From the NCBI RefSeq assembly GCF_026242055.1, contig NZ_JAPJDL010000025.1:62001-126000 (forward strand): 64,000 nt of DNA, written 5' to 3'. The position numbers and the translations under genes were made by a program. The stretch comes from Lentzea sp. NEAU-D7. Its GTDB lineage: Bacteria; Actinomycetota; Actinomycetes; Mycobacteriales; Pseudonocardiaceae. The notes beneath the pieces were generated by a model that saw only the letters and a program-made list of their open reading frames with translations, was not told where the DNA came from and made no database searches. Shown piece by piece: positions 1 to 8,070 of this stretch (positions are counted from its first letter, which is position 1; each line of letters starts with the position of its first letter).

Positions 1-468
1 GGCCAGCGCGCGGACCACGTGGTCGCGGTCGATCACGGCGACGCCGTACTGGCGCGGGTCCGGAACCTTCACCACGAGCAGCTGCGCGTCGGGCCGGCGC
101 TGCTCGAACGCGGCCGCCGCGGCGGTGATCCCGTCGGCGAGCACGTTGTCGCCCAGGTACATCACGAAGTCGTCGTCCCCGAGGAAGTCCTGGGCGACCT
201 GGACGCAGTGCGCGAGGCCGAGCGGTTGTTCCTGGTGGATGTACGTCACGCGCAGACCCAGTTCGGAGCCGTCGCCGATGGCGGCACGGATGTCGGCGGC
301 CCGGTCGCCGACGACCACGCCGACCTCCTCGACGCCGATCTGCCGGATGTTCTCTAGACAGTGCTGGAGAACCGGTTTGTTGGCGACCGGGACCAGCTGC
401 TTGGCCATGGAGTGGGTGAACGGTCGCAGTCGCGTGCCCAACCCTCCGGACAGCACCAGCGCTTTCAT
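1..468 (-). CDS. Glucose-1-phosphate thymidylyltransferase (dTDP-glucose synthase), StrD-like, partial
   Basis: Makes dTDP-glucose from glucose-1-phosphate and dTTP, the first step of deoxysugar biosynthesis. The 156 visible N-terminal residues carry the nucleotidyltransferase signature GGLGTRLRPFT directly after MKALVLS, the conserved KQLVPVANKPVL segment, and a YLGDN motif near residue 115 for metal/nucleotide binding. The sequence resembles secondary-metabolite StrD-type enzymes more than housekeeping RmlA. It starts at ATG 468 with AAAGGG upstream and runs off the left edge, so the C-terminal half is missing here. It is divergent from the 2,3-dehydratase at 761, which uses products of this pathway. 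Family assignment is firm; the exact pathway is inferred. Confidence 0.93.
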   Translation of the reverse strand, partial: MKALVLSGGLGTRLRPFTHSMAKQLVPVANKPVLQHCLENIRQIGVEEVGVVVGDRAADIRAAIGDGSELGLRVTYIHQEQPLGLAHCVQVAQDFLGDDDFVMYLGDNVLADGITAAAAAFEQRRPDAQLLVVKVPDPRQYGVAVIDRDHVVRALA

Positions 469-760
469 CGGTGACCCTTTCGCTCTTCGCATGTGGTTAC
501 CGCGACTCACGATGCACGAGGCGCAACGCGGGCAGTTCGAGGCGACTTAAAGGCTCGCCAGGAAAACGGCCGGGGAATCGGAACCCACGACCACGTGCCC
601 GTCCCGCCACGAACACAGCGGCGGTTTTCCGGGCCACGCCACTAGGTCGCCTCTAGCAACTCGTTCTCGTCCCACTAACTGTGTGGCCGATGCTGGGAGA
701 CACGTGGTCGCGGCCGCCCCGGCGTGCCGTCGAGTAGCCGATCTGACGGAGGAAAACCTT
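469..760. promoter_or_regulatory. Divergent promoter region between dTDP-glucose synthase and 2,3-dehydratase
   Basis: A 292-bp gap between two diverging sugar genes must hold promoters for both. I see no convincing small gene. The 3' end contains the strong ribosome binding site GGAGGA (748-753) that selects GTG 761 as the start of the plus-strand gene. An isolated TCGAG heptamer lies near 538 but has no 11-bp partner, so I do not call a SARP site. Confidence 0.5.
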
Positions 761-2059
761 GTGTTCCAGCGAATAGCGGATTTCCACGAATGGTTCGCCG
801 AGCGCAGGGCGGCGAGCGCCTGTTCGGTGACCCGCGCCCGTCTGGACCAGCTCGACGGCTGGCAGATCCAGCAGGGGACGGGCACGATCCAGCACCACAG
901 CGGGAAGTTCTTCGCGGTGGACGGACTGGAGATCAGCACCGACCACGCGCCCGTCAGCTCGTGGACCCAGCCCATCATCATCCAGCCGGAGTCCGGAATC
1001 CTCGGCATCCTGGTGAAGCGGTTCCACGGCGTCCCGCACTTCCTGATGCAGGCGAAGGTCGAACCGGGGAACATCGGGCTGCTGCAGCTCTCCCCGACCG
1101 TGCAGGCCACCCGCAGCAACTACACGCGGGTGCACAAGGGCAAAGCGGTTCCGTACCTGGAGTACTTCCAGGCGCCCCGGCGCGGCCGGATCCTGTCCGA
1201 CGTGCTGCAGTCCGAACAGGGTTCGTGGTTCCTGCACAAGCGCAACCGCAACATGATCATCGAGGTCACCGAAGACGTCGAGGTCCTGGAGGACTTCTGC
1301 TGGCTCACGGCGGCGCAGCTCGGTGAGCTGTTGCGCTGGGACCACGTCGTCAACATGGACTCGCGCACCGTCCTCGCCGGATGGCCGCTCGCCGAGACCC
1401 ACTGGGGCCGCGACGCCGCCGTCGACCGCGACCAGCTGTCGGAGCTGCTGAGCTGGTTCACCGAGGCCAAGTCGCGCTACCAGCTCACCCGCCAGCGCAT
1501 CCCGCTGACGAACGTGAAGAACTGGATCATCTCGCCGGAGCGGATCGTCCACGAGAACGACGCCTACTTCGCCATCGTCGGCGTGGACGTGGAGGGCGCC
1601 GGCCGGGAGGTCGCCGGCTGGTCCCAGCCGATGATCGAACCGCGCCACCCCGGCGTGGTCGCGTTCGTGACGCGGCACGACGGCGACGAGCCCCGCGTCC
1701 TCGTGCACGCCCACACCCAGGCCGGCACGCACGACGTGGTCGAGATGGCGCCGACCGTGCAGTGCGCGCCGGGCAACTACGAGGACACCCCGCCGGACCG
1801 GCGACCGTCCTTTCTGGACCACGTGCTGTCCGCCGGTCGCGAGCGGGTCCTGTTCGACGCGCTGCACTCCGAGGAGGGCGGCCGGTTCTACCAGGCGGAG
1901 AACCGCTACCTCCTCGTCGAGGCGGGTCCGGACTTCCCCGCGGAGACCGGCCCCGACTTCGCCTGGATGACCCTGTCGCAGCTCGCCGAGCTGGCCCGGT
2001 ACGGCAACTACGTCAACGTCGAGGCGCGCAACCTGCTGGCCTGCCTGCTCTTCACCTAA
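761..2059 (+). CDS. NDP-hexose 2,3-dehydratase
   Basis: Removes the C2 hydroxyl of an NDP-4-keto-6-deoxyhexose, the entry step to 2-deoxy and 2,6-dideoxysugars such as those of macrolides, angucyclines and anthracyclines (TylCVI/EryBVI/Gra-Orf27 family). The 432-residue protein shows the family's internal duplication: SWTQPIIIQPESGILG and LSPTVQATRSNYT in the first half, WSQPMIEPRHPGVVAF and MAPTVQCAPGNYE in the second. GTG 761 is preferred over ATG 683 because GGAGGA sits seven bases upstream and family members begin near this point. It leads a tightly spaced plus-strand operon running to about 4626. Confidence 0.93.
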   Translation: MFQRIADFHEWFAERRAASACSVTRARLDQLDGWQIQQGTGTIQHHSGKFFAVDGLEISTDHAPVSSWTQPIIIQPESGILGILVKRFHGVPHFLMQAKVEPGNIGLLQLSPTVQATRSNYTRVHKGKAVPYLEYFQAPRRGRILSDVLQSEQGSWFLHKRNRNMIIEVTEDVEVLEDFCWLTAAQLGELLRWDHVVNMDSRTVLAGWPLAETHWGRDAAVDRDQLSELLSWFTEAKSRYQLTRQRIPLTNVKNWIISPERIVHENDAYFAIVGVDVEGAGREVAGWSQPMIEPRHPGVVAFVTRHDGDEPRVLVHAHTQAGTHDVVEMAPTVQCAPGNYEDTPPDRRPSFLDHVLSAGRERVLFDALHSEEGGRFYQAENRYLLVEAGPDFPAETGPDFAWMTLSQLAELARYGNYVNVEARNLLACLLFT

Positions 2060-2080
2060 AAACCCACTCGAGGAAACACC

Positions 2081-2710
2081 ATGATGATCAGCCTGAACAA
2101 AGTGACCGTGACCGGCTGCCCGGTCGACGAGTACGAGCGGGTCTACAAGCAGGCCAGCGACTACATGGCCACCCGGCCCGGCCACATCAGCCAGCTGTTC
2201 CTGCGTTCGGAGAACCACCCCGGCACGTACTTCGCCGTCGCGTTGTGGGAGAGCGTCGAGCACTACACCGCGCTGGCGGGCATCGACGAGCTCGTCGCGA
2301 TCTTCGACCAGGTGATCTCGCTGAACGACCCGGACGCGGCGGACGGTGACAAGATCGCGGTCGAGCACCACAAGCCCGAGGTGGTGTACGCGGAGAACAC
2401 CCTGCCCGACCACCCGACCGGCGCGATGGTGTGCGTCAACCGGATCACCGTCACCGGCCTTCCCGCCGAGGAGTACGAGCGGGTGTACCGCGAGGGCAGC
2501 GACTACATGGCCCGTCAGCCGGGGCACATCCGGCACAAGCTGGTCCGCTCGACGACCGAGCCGGACGTGTACTTCAGCATCGCCGAGTGGACCGACGTCG
2601 AGGCCTACCGCGCACTCGACGGGCTGGACGAGCTGACCGCGATCTTCGCCCAGGTCAACGACAAGATCGAGATCGAGAACCACGAGTGCGTCGTGCGGGG
2701 GGACAAGTGA
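2081..2710 (+). CDS. Tandem antibiotic biosynthesis monooxygenase (ABM) domain protein
   Basis: A 209-residue protein made of two homologous dimeric alpha-beta-barrel ABM units, about residues 1-100 and 115-205. Both halves repeat the pattern VTVTG-P--EYERVY--SDYMA--PGHI and later YF-(I/V)A-W---E-Y-AL-G-DEL-AIF. ABM proteins act as cofactor-free oxygenases or cyclase-like helpers in polyketide tailoring, or as heme-degrading or uncharacterised proteins. The cluster setting favours tailoring. GAGG lies before ATG 2081, where ATG is doubled. The stop overlaps the next gene's GTG (GTGA), implying translational coupling. Substrate unknown. Confidence 0.85.
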   Translation: MMISLNKVTVTGCPVDEYERVYKQASDYMATRPGHISQLFLRSENHPGTYFAVALWESVEHYTALAGIDELVAIFDQVISLNDPDAADGDKIAVEHHKPEVVYAENTLPDHPTGAMVCVNRITVTGLPAEEYERVYREGSDYMARQPGHIRHKLVRSTTEPDVYFSIAEWTDVEAYRALDGLDELTAIFAQVNDKIEIENHECVVRGDK

Positions 2711-3618
2711 AGGTCGGCGTCAGCCACACCACGTTCACCGAGGACGACGGCACGGTCGCCGATCCCGTCGCGGTCGCGCGGTTCGTCGAGGACCTCGGCC
2801 TGGACTCGTTCTGGGTCAGCGACCACCTCGCCTGGGACACCCCGATCCTCGACAGCGTGCTGACGCTCACCGCGGCCGCCGCCGTCACCGAGCGGATCGA
2901 GGTCGGGTTCGCCGTCCTGCAGCTGGCGCTGCGCCGCCTGGCGTGGATCGCCAAGCAGGTCGGGACCCTGCAGACCATCTCGCACAACCGCGTCAACCTC
3001 GGTGTCGGCGTCGGTGGCCACCCGCACGAGGAGTGGGCGTCCGCCGGGATGTCCCTCGCTGACCGCGGCAGGCGGACCGACGACGCGCTGCGCGTCCTGC
3101 CCGCCCTGCTGGCGGGGGAGACGGTCGCGCTGCCGGACGTGGACGGCGCCCCGGTCACGCTCACCCCGGCGGCGCCCATGCCCCCGGTGTGGGTGGGCGG
3201 TGGCTCGCCGGCCGCGTTGACACGCGCCGCCGCCTTCGGTGACGGCTGGCTGCCCGCGGCGGTCACCCCGGACCAGATCAGGGCCGGGCAGGCCACCCTG
3301 CGCGAGCTGGCCGGGCAGGCGGGCCGCCCCGCCGTCCGCACCGGCGTGTCCATCTTCGCCACGCTCGACGCGCACGTCGGCGGGATGAGCCGGGAGGCAC
3401 TGGTCGACCTGTGCGCCGGCGGGTTCGGCTTCCCCCGTGACCACGCCGACGCGGTCGTGCTCGGCGGCAAGCCCGCCGAGGTCGCCGAACGGCTGGCCGA
3501 GCACGCCGAGCTCGGCGCCGAGCACGCGGTCCTGGTGCCGTTCGGCGGTTCGTGGCGGCGGCAGTGCGAACTGCTCGCCGAGGCCAAGTCCCTGCTGCAG
3601 GAAGGCGAGGAGTCCTGA
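2707..3618 (+). CDS. LLM-class flavin-dependent oxidoreductase
   Basis: A 303-residue luciferase-like TIM-barrel protein that would use FMN or F420 for oxidation or reduction. Visible family features are the N-terminal SHTTF strand, WVSDHL near residue 36, the GVGVGGHPHEEW segment near residue 100 typical of bacterial LLM enzymes, and PPVWVGGGSPAAL near residue 160. The start GTG 2707 overlaps the stop of the ABM gene, and its own TGA overlaps the next ATG, so it sits mid-operon. A role as a tailoring oxygenase or reductase in the neighbouring biosynthesis is inferred. F420 versus FMN cannot be decided by eye. Confidence 0.88.
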   Translation: MKVGVSHTTFTEDDGTVADPVAVARFVEDLGLDSFWVSDHLAWDTPILDSVLTLTAAAAVTERIEVGFAVLQLALRRLAWIAKQVGTLQTISHNRVNLGVGVGGHPHEEWASAGMSLADRGRRTDDALRVLPALLAGETVALPDVDGAPVTLTPAAPMPPVWVGGGSPAALTRAAAFGDGWLPAAVTPDQIRAGQATLRELAGQAGRPAVRTGVSIFATLDAHVGGMSREALVDLCAGGFGFPRDHADAVVLGGKPAEVAERLAEHAELGAEHAVLVPFGGSWRRQCELLAEAKSLLQEGEES

Positions 3619-4106
3619 TGCGCGCGACGAGGTCCCTGGCGCTGGTGCCGGTGGCGATCATGCTCACCCTGTCCGGATCCGCCGCTGCGGGCGGCCCGGC
3701 CGTCCGGTACGCGGAGGGCGGCTTCGACGTCACCAGCTACACGAGCACCCCGTACAAGCAGCTGCCGGACGGCGCGAGCCTGAGCCACCTCAGCATCGTG
3801 GACCGCTTCCACGGGGACATCCAGGGGCACGCCACCGCCGAGGCGGAGCTGTTCAGCCGCGCCGACGGGTCCACCCGCGACACCGGGTTCATCCACGTGC
3901 AGGGCACGCTGGCCGGCAGGTCCGGCGGGTTCGTCATCGAGACGGCGGGTTCGTTCGACGGGAAGAACGTGTCGAGCGTCTGGACGATCGTGCCGGGCTC
4001 GGGCAGCGGTGAGCTGAAGGGCCTGCGGGGCAAGGGCACCGAGACGGCCGAGAAGATCGGCGAGGAGTTCGTCGCCCGGTACCGCCTCGGTTACTACTTC
4101 GAGTGA
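3618..4106 (+). CDS. Secreted DUF3224-family protein
   Basis: A 162-residue protein with an N-terminal signal peptide (basic MRATR, hydrophobic stretch, SAAAG cleavage region near residues 22-25) followed by a DUF3224 domain. Family hallmarks are DVTSYTSTPYKQL, a FHGDIQGHATAE strand, VQGTLAGRSGGFVIETAGSF and the terminal VPGSGSGELKGLRGKG. DUF3224 proteins form a small allene-oxide-cyclase-like beta-barrel and recur in polyketide clusters without an assigned reaction. ATG 3618 overlaps the preceding stop (TGATG). The predicted export is unusual for a tailoring protein and may indicate binding of the released product. Function unknown. Confidence 0.82.
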   Translation: MRATRSLALVPVAIMLTLSGSAAAGGPAVRYAEGGFDVTSYTSTPYKQLPDGASLSHLSIVDRFHGDIQGHATAEAELFSRADGSTRDTGFIHVQGTLAGRSGGFVIETAGSFDGKNVSSVWTIVPGSGSGELKGLRGKGTETAEKIGEEFVARYRLGYYFE

Positions 4107-4119
4107 GAGCGGAGGACAC

Positions 4120-4626
4120 GTGCTCGTCGAGGACGTCGTCAGCTACCTGGAGATGAAGTCGCTGGAGGAACTGCGCCCGGCGCGGGACCGCGGCGCCGAG
4201 GTCGAGCTGCGCGAGGTGTCCGATGTGGACACGATCAGGGCCGTCCACGACCGCGTGGCCGGCCCGTACGGCTGGATGTCGCTGGCCTGGACGGCGGAGA
4301 AGTGGCGGGAGTCCCTGGACCGGCCGGGGGTGCGGACGTGGGTGCCGCGGGTCGGTGGCGCCGACGCCGGGTTCGCGTTGCTGTGCTTCGACCCCGGCGG
4401 GGACGTCGAGATCGACTTCTTCGGCCTCGCACCGGAGTTCACGGGGCGCGGGCTGGGCGGCCACTTCCTGACCGTCGTCACGCGGACGGCGTGGGAGGCG
4501 GGCGCCACCAGGGTGTGGCTGCGGACGTCCTCGCACGACCACCCGCACGCGAAGGCCAGCTACGAAGCTCGCGGGTTCCGGTTGTTCAAGACCGAAACCC
4601 GCGAGCGGGTGCTCGTCACACCGTAG
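4120..4626 (+). CDS. GNAT family N-acetyltransferase
   Basis: A 168-residue acetyl-CoA-dependent acyltransferase. The acetyl-CoA loop motif is seen in FFGLAPEFTGRGLGGHFL (around residues 101-118), followed by the usual helix and the WLRTSS and YEARGF strands. GTG 4120 has GGAGG nine bases upstream. It is the last gene of the plus-strand sugar/tailoring operon and overlaps the convergent exporter gene by 11 bp. It could acetylate an amino group on the product as tailoring or self-protection. The substrate is not predictable from sequence. Confidence 0.85.
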   Translation: MLVEDVVSYLEMKSLEELRPARDRGAEVELREVSDVDTIRAVHDRVAGPYGWMSLAWTAEKWRESLDRPGVRTWVPRVGGADAGFALLCFDPGGDVEIDFFGLAPEFTGRGLGGHFLTVVTRTAWEAGATRVWLRTSSHDHPHAKASYEARGFRLFKTETRERVLVTP

Positions 4627-6016
4627 AGCGTTCCGGGTGCTGCTGTGCCGCGTCGTCACTGCGGCGCAGCAGCACCTTCACCAGTACCAGCGCCAGAACC
4701 CCGGCGAGACCGGCCATCCACCACAGCACGACGTGCAGGCCGTTGGTGTAACCGGGTTCGGCGAGCCTGCCGCCGGTCATCGTGGCCAGCACGGCACCCG
4801 CGATGGCGATGGCGATGGTCTCCAGCGCGAGGCGCACCGTGTTGAACATCCCGGCGCCGGTCCCGGCGCGGGCGGGATCCACGCTGCCGATCGCGACCCC
4901 GTCGATCAGCCCGGTCGAGATCCCGAACCCGGCGCCGATGGTGAGCAGCGGTCCCGCGATCGACAGCACCGACGATCCCGGCCCGATCACCGTCAGCCAG
5001 GCCGCGCCGACGCCGACCAGGGCGACCGCCAGCACCACGACGCCCTGCGGGGGAACGACCTTGGTGACCAGCGGTGCCACCGGCGGCAGCAGCAGCGTCA
5101 GCCCGGTCAGCAGCACCAGCACGACGCCCGCCTCACCGGTGGACATGCCCAGCACCTTGGTGAAGTACGACGGCAGGTACACGATCAGCGGCAACGGCAC
5201 CGACACGATCATCGCGCCGGCCAGCGAGATCCCGATGAACTTGCCGTTGCGCAGCAGGGCGAGGTCGAACATCGGCTGGGCCTGGCGCCGTTCCACGACG
5301 ACGAACGCCACCAGCAGCACGACCGACCCGGCGAACGCGACGAGCACCGCGGGCGACGCCCAGCCCCACGCCGGTCCCTGCACGAACGCGGCGATCAGCA
5401 GCAGCAACGCGAGCGTGAACGTCGCCGTCCCGGCCCAGTCGACCTTGCGGGAGCCCGGTTCCTTCGACTCCGGCAGCATCGGCACGAGGCAGAGCACGAC
5501 GACGCACGCGAGCGCGGGCCCGGCGAACACGGCCCGCCAGCCGAAGCCCTCGACGAGCAGTCCGGCGACGGTCGGCCCGAACGCGAGGCCCACGCCCAGC
5601 GCCGTGCCGAAGTAGCTGAACGCCCGGATCCGGGCCCTGCCGGTGAAGGCGGACGCGAGGATGGCGGCCGAGCTGGCGGCCGCGGCGGCCGCGCCGATGC
5701 CGGCGAGCACGCGCAGGACGTCGAGCATGACGACGTTCCACGACAGCGCGCTCAGCACGCCGCCGGCGGCGAAGATGGAGACACCGGTGGCGAACACCCG
5801 CCGGCGGCCGAACATGTCGGCCATCGACCCGGTGGCCAGCATGAAGCTCGCGAAGCAGGCGATGTAGCCGTTCACGACCCACTGCACGGCGGGCAGGTCG
5901 GCGTTGAGGTCGGTGGCGATGTCGGGCAGCGCCACCGACGCGCCGGTGAGCGTGATCGGTAGCGAGAGGCTGGAGAGCAGGACGGCCACGAGGACGACTG
6001 CCGGGTTGTTTCGCAC
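4616..6016 (-). CDS. MFS drug exporter, DHA2 (14-TM) type
   Basis: A 466-residue proton-coupled major facilitator with about 14 hydrophobic segments. The loop-2 motif MADMFGRRRVFATG lies near residue 65-78, and the motif C-like GTALGVGLAFGPTVAGLL near residues 139-156 is typical of antiporters. Placed between the sugar/tailoring operon and other cluster genes, it most likely exports the metabolite and confers self-resistance. Its upstream region (6084-6114) holds a MerR-type promoter, so it may be induced by a ligand. It is a paralogue of the 6604-8070 exporter. Confidence 0.92.
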   Translation of the reverse strand: MRNNPAVVLVAVLLSSLSLPITLTGASVALPDIATDLNADLPAVQWVVNGYIACFASFMLATGSMADMFGRRRVFATGVSIFAAGGVLSALSWNVVMLDVLRVLAGIGAAAAAASSAAILASAFTGRARIRAFSYFGTALGVGLAFGPTVAGLLVEGFGWRAVFAGPALACVVVLCLVPMLPESKEPGSRKVDWAGTATFTLALLLLIAAFVQGPAWGWASPAVLVAFAGSVVLLVAFVVVERRQAQPMFDLALLRNGKFIGISLAGAMIVSVPLPLIVYLPSYFTKVLGMSTGEAGVVLVLLTGLTLLLPPVAPLVTKVVPPQGVVVLAVALVGVGAAWLTVIGPGSSVLSIAGPLLTIGAGFGISTGLIDGVAIGSVDPARAGTGAGMFNTVRLALETIAIAIAGAVLATMTGGRLAEPGYTNGLHVVLWWMAGLAGVLALVLVKVLLRRSDDAAQQHPERSTV

Positions 6017-6083
6017 GATTCCCCTTGTTCAACGCGGTAGTGCCTGGGCTTGCGGGCGCTGGTGACGCGCCCGCGGCCACTCC

Positions 6084-6114
6084 AGCGTGCAACCTCAACC
6101 TTTGTTCAGGTCAA
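6084..6114 (-). promoter_or_regulatory. MerR-type promoter with 19-bp spacer upstream of the 4616-6016 exporter
   Basis: On the minus strand, -35 TTGACC (6114-6109) is separated by 19 bp from CACGCT (6089-6084), which keeps the A and final T of TAnnnT. The spacer holds an imperfect dyad, ACCTgAAC then GGTTgAGGT (6111-6092). A long 19-bp spacer with a dyad inside it is the hallmark of promoters activated by MerR-family proteins such as SoxR or TipA. A matching TTGACCTGAAC core occurs upstream of the FMN reductase at 13972-14002. Confidence 0.6.
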
Positions 6115-6160
6115 GTCTTCATCGAGCCTCGATCAAGCCACTGTCCACCGGCCCTAGCGT
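6111..6160 (+). promoter_or_regulatory. Candidate SARP heptamer repeats and -10 box upstream of the VOC gene
   Basis: Three heptamers TCAAGTC (6111), TCGAGCC (6122) and TCAAGCC (6133) start exactly 11 bp apart, the spacing recognised by SARP activators. A TAGCGT -10 box lies at 6155-6160, putting the third heptamer at the -35 position, and the ATG at 6168 would be nearly leaderless. Two cautions: the first heptamer overlaps the divergent MerR-type -35 box, and 6121-6133 is also a perfect 13-bp palindrome (ATCGAG C CTCGAT), so another regulator could be responsible. Confidence 0.45.
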
Positions 6161-6167
6161 CGTGACC

Positions 6168-6554
6168 ATGACACCGACGTTCACCACCATCGGCCTCGTC
6201 GTCGCCGACATGGCAGCGGCCACGGCGTTCTACGAGCGACTGGGCCTGAAGTTCGGCGATGACGACGACCACCGGGAGTGCGAGCTGACGGGGGCGGTGA
6301 AGCTGACCCTCGACACCGAGGCGGCGGTCAGGTCCTTCACGCCGGACTGGACCCGCGCGACCGGCAGCCCCCGCGTCAGCCTGGCGTTCCAGGTCGACAG
6401 CCCCGACGCCGTCGACGAGGTCGTGGCGGAGCTCGCCGCGGGCGGCGCGGTGGTCACCAGGCAGCCGTGGGACGCCTTCTGGGGCCAGCGCTACGCCTCG
6501 GTGAGCGACCCGGACGGCAACGAGGTCGACGTCTACGCCACCCTGCCGGCCTGA
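6168..6554 (+). CDS. VOC family protein (glyoxalase/bleomycin-resistance-like)
   Basis: A 128-residue vicinal-oxygen-chelate protein with paired beta-alpha-beta-beta-beta units: FTTIGLVVADMAAATAFYERLGL at the N-terminus (shown in parts: VVADM, FYERLG) and VSDPDGNEVDVYA at the C-terminus, where the Glu is the usual metal or ligand position. Such proteins in antibiotic clusters act as drug-sequestering resistance proteins or as small tailoring enzymes. ATG 6168 is chosen because upstream in-frame ATGs precede the likely -10 box at 6155. It is flanked by two exporters, which supports a self-resistance role by inference. Confidence 0.85.
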   Translation: MTPTFTTIGLVVADMAAATAFYERLGLKFGDDDDHRECELTGAVKLTLDTEAAVRSFTPDWTRATGSPRVSLAFQVDSPDAVDEVVAELAAGGAVVTRQPWDAFWGQRYASVSDPDGNEVDVYATLPA

Positions 6555-6559
6555 GCACG

Positions 6560-6600
6560 GCGGAAGGGACGAGGCCGGCTGCCGGCCCCGTCCCTTCCGC
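6560..6600. terminator. Bidirectional hairpin terminator
   Basis: A 19-bp inverted repeat (GCGGAAGGGACG... with its mirror) with a 3-nt loop and a single mismatch lies between the convergent VOC gene (ends 6554) and exporter (ends 6604). There is no T-run, as is common in actinomycetes. Confidence 0.85.
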
Positions 6601-6603
6601 GTG

Positions 6604-8070
6604 TCAGACCCGTTCGCGCGCAACGGTCCTGCGCGTCCCCAGCAGCGCGTGCACCACGACCGCCGCGACCAGGCAGATGCCGGCGACGATCCACAGCGCC
6701 ACCCGCCAGGCGTCGGTGAACTGCTCGGCCAGCACCGCGGGGTCCCCGCCGGTGAGCTCGCCGGCGGCGACGTCGTTGGCCAGCTCGGCGGAGCCGACCC
6801 TTGCCTGGATCAACGCGATGAGCGCGGTGCCGAACACGGCGATCACCAGTGCCTCACCGGCGTTGCGGATCGTGTTGAGGAAGCCCGCGGCCATGCCCAG
6901 CCGGGCCGGGTCGACCTGGTTCATCGCCTGCGCGTCGGTGATGCCGAAGGAGATGCCCAGCCCGATGCCCACCGACAGCAGCGGCCCGATCAGCTCGCTC
7001 ACGCCGATACCGGGACGCAGCACAGTCAGCCACGCGTTGCCGCCCGCCACCAGCAGCAGCGCGGAGGTCATCAGCCACCGCGCGGACACGCCGCGGTTCA
7101 CGAGCCAGCCACCGGCCATCGGGATCACCAGGATCGGCAGCGTGAGCATCAGCATGGTCAGGCCCGCCTCCTGCGCGGTGGCACCGTCCACGCCCTGGAA
7201 GTAGGTGGGCAGGAACACCAGGATGCCGACGAAGCCGACCGACGTGGACACCGTTCCCAGGCACCAGCCGATGAACTTCGCGTTGCGCACCAGGGAGAGG
7301 TCGAGCACCGGGAACGCCTGCCTGCGCTCGACCACCACGAACACCAGCAGCAGCACCACACCCGCGACGAGCCCGAACGTGCCGCCCCAGCCGCCCTGCG
7401 GACTCTGGATCAGGCCGAACATCAGCAGGCCGAGACCGAGCACGAACGTGACCACGCCCGCCCGGTCCACCTTCGGCCGTTCCGCCGACCGCGACTCGGC
7501 CACGAACAACGTGCCCAGCAGGATCGCCGCGCCGATGACCACGTAGGACACGAAACTGGCACGCCAGCCCAGCTCGGTGACGAGCCACCCGGACAGGAAC
7601 GGGCCGGTCACCACGCCCGCGCCGCCCGTGGTTCCCATGGCCGCGAACGCCTTCGTCCTGGCGCTGCCGTCGAACGTGACGGCGAGGATCGCGCCACCAC
7701 TGGCCATCACGCCGCCCGCGCCGATGCCGGCCACCGCCCGCGCGAGGTCCAGCACCACGATGTCCTGCGCCAGCGCGCACACCAGCGAGCCGCCGGCGAA
7801 CAACGTCGTCGTGAGCACGAACACCCGCTTGCGGCCGAACAGGTCCGACAGCGACCCGCACACCAGGGTGAACGCGGACAGCGCGAGGTTGTACGCGGAG
7901 ATCACCCACTGCAGCGCGGCGCCGCTGGCGTCGAGCTCGGCGCCGATCTGCGGCACCGCGACACCGGCACCCGAGATCGACATCGCCACGGCGAACACAC
8001 CCACGAGCACGACCGCCAGGGTGAGAGCGGGGCTCGACCGCCTGGTCAACGTGTCGGGAACAGCACTCAT
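6604..8070 (-). CDS. MFS drug exporter, DHA2 (14-TM) type
   Basis: A 488-residue EmrB/QacA-type antiporter with about 14 transmembrane segments. Loop motif SDLFGRKRVFVL lies near residues 74-85, and the antiporter motif GGAGVVTGPFLSGWL near residues 148-163. It is a paralogue of the 4616-6016 exporter (shared VVVERRQA and NAKFIG/NGKFIG segments in the central loop). ATG 8070 lies about 190 bp from the divergent glycosyltransferase. Two exporters in one cluster suggest efflux of product and intermediate, or backup resistance. Confidence 0.92.
   Translation of the reverse strand: MSAVPDTLTRRSSPALTLAVVLVGVFAVAMSISGAGVAVPQIGAELDASGAALQWVISAYNLALSAFTLVCGSLSDLFGRKRVFVLTTTLFAGGSLVCALAQDIVVLDLARAVAGIGAGGVMASGGAILAVTFDGSARTKAFAAMGTTGGAGVVTGPFLSGWLVTELGWRASFVSYVVIGAAILLGTLFVAESRSAERPKVDRAGVVTFVLGLGLLMFGLIQSPQGGWGGTFGLVAGVVLLLVFVVVERRQAFPVLDLSLVRNAKFIGWCLGTVSTSVGFVGILVFLPTYFQGVDGATAQEAGLTMLMLTLPILVIPMAGGWLVNRGVSARWLMTSALLLVAGGNAWLTVLRPGIGVSELIGPLLSVGIGLGISFGITDAQAMNQVDPARLGMAAGFLNTIRNAGEALVIAVFGTALIALIQARVGSAELANDVAAGELTGGDPAVLAEQFTDAWRVALWIVAGICLVAAVVVHALLGTRRTVARERV

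Noticed and set aside
469..760. A SARP site in the divergent sugar-gene promoter
   Set aside because: Only single TCGAG words were found, with no 11-bp partner.
653..2683. A 676-codon minus-strand frame opposite the dehydratase and ABM genes
   Set aside because: It lies antisense to two well-recognised genes and has the Val/Asp/Arg/His-rich composition of shadow frames with no domain.
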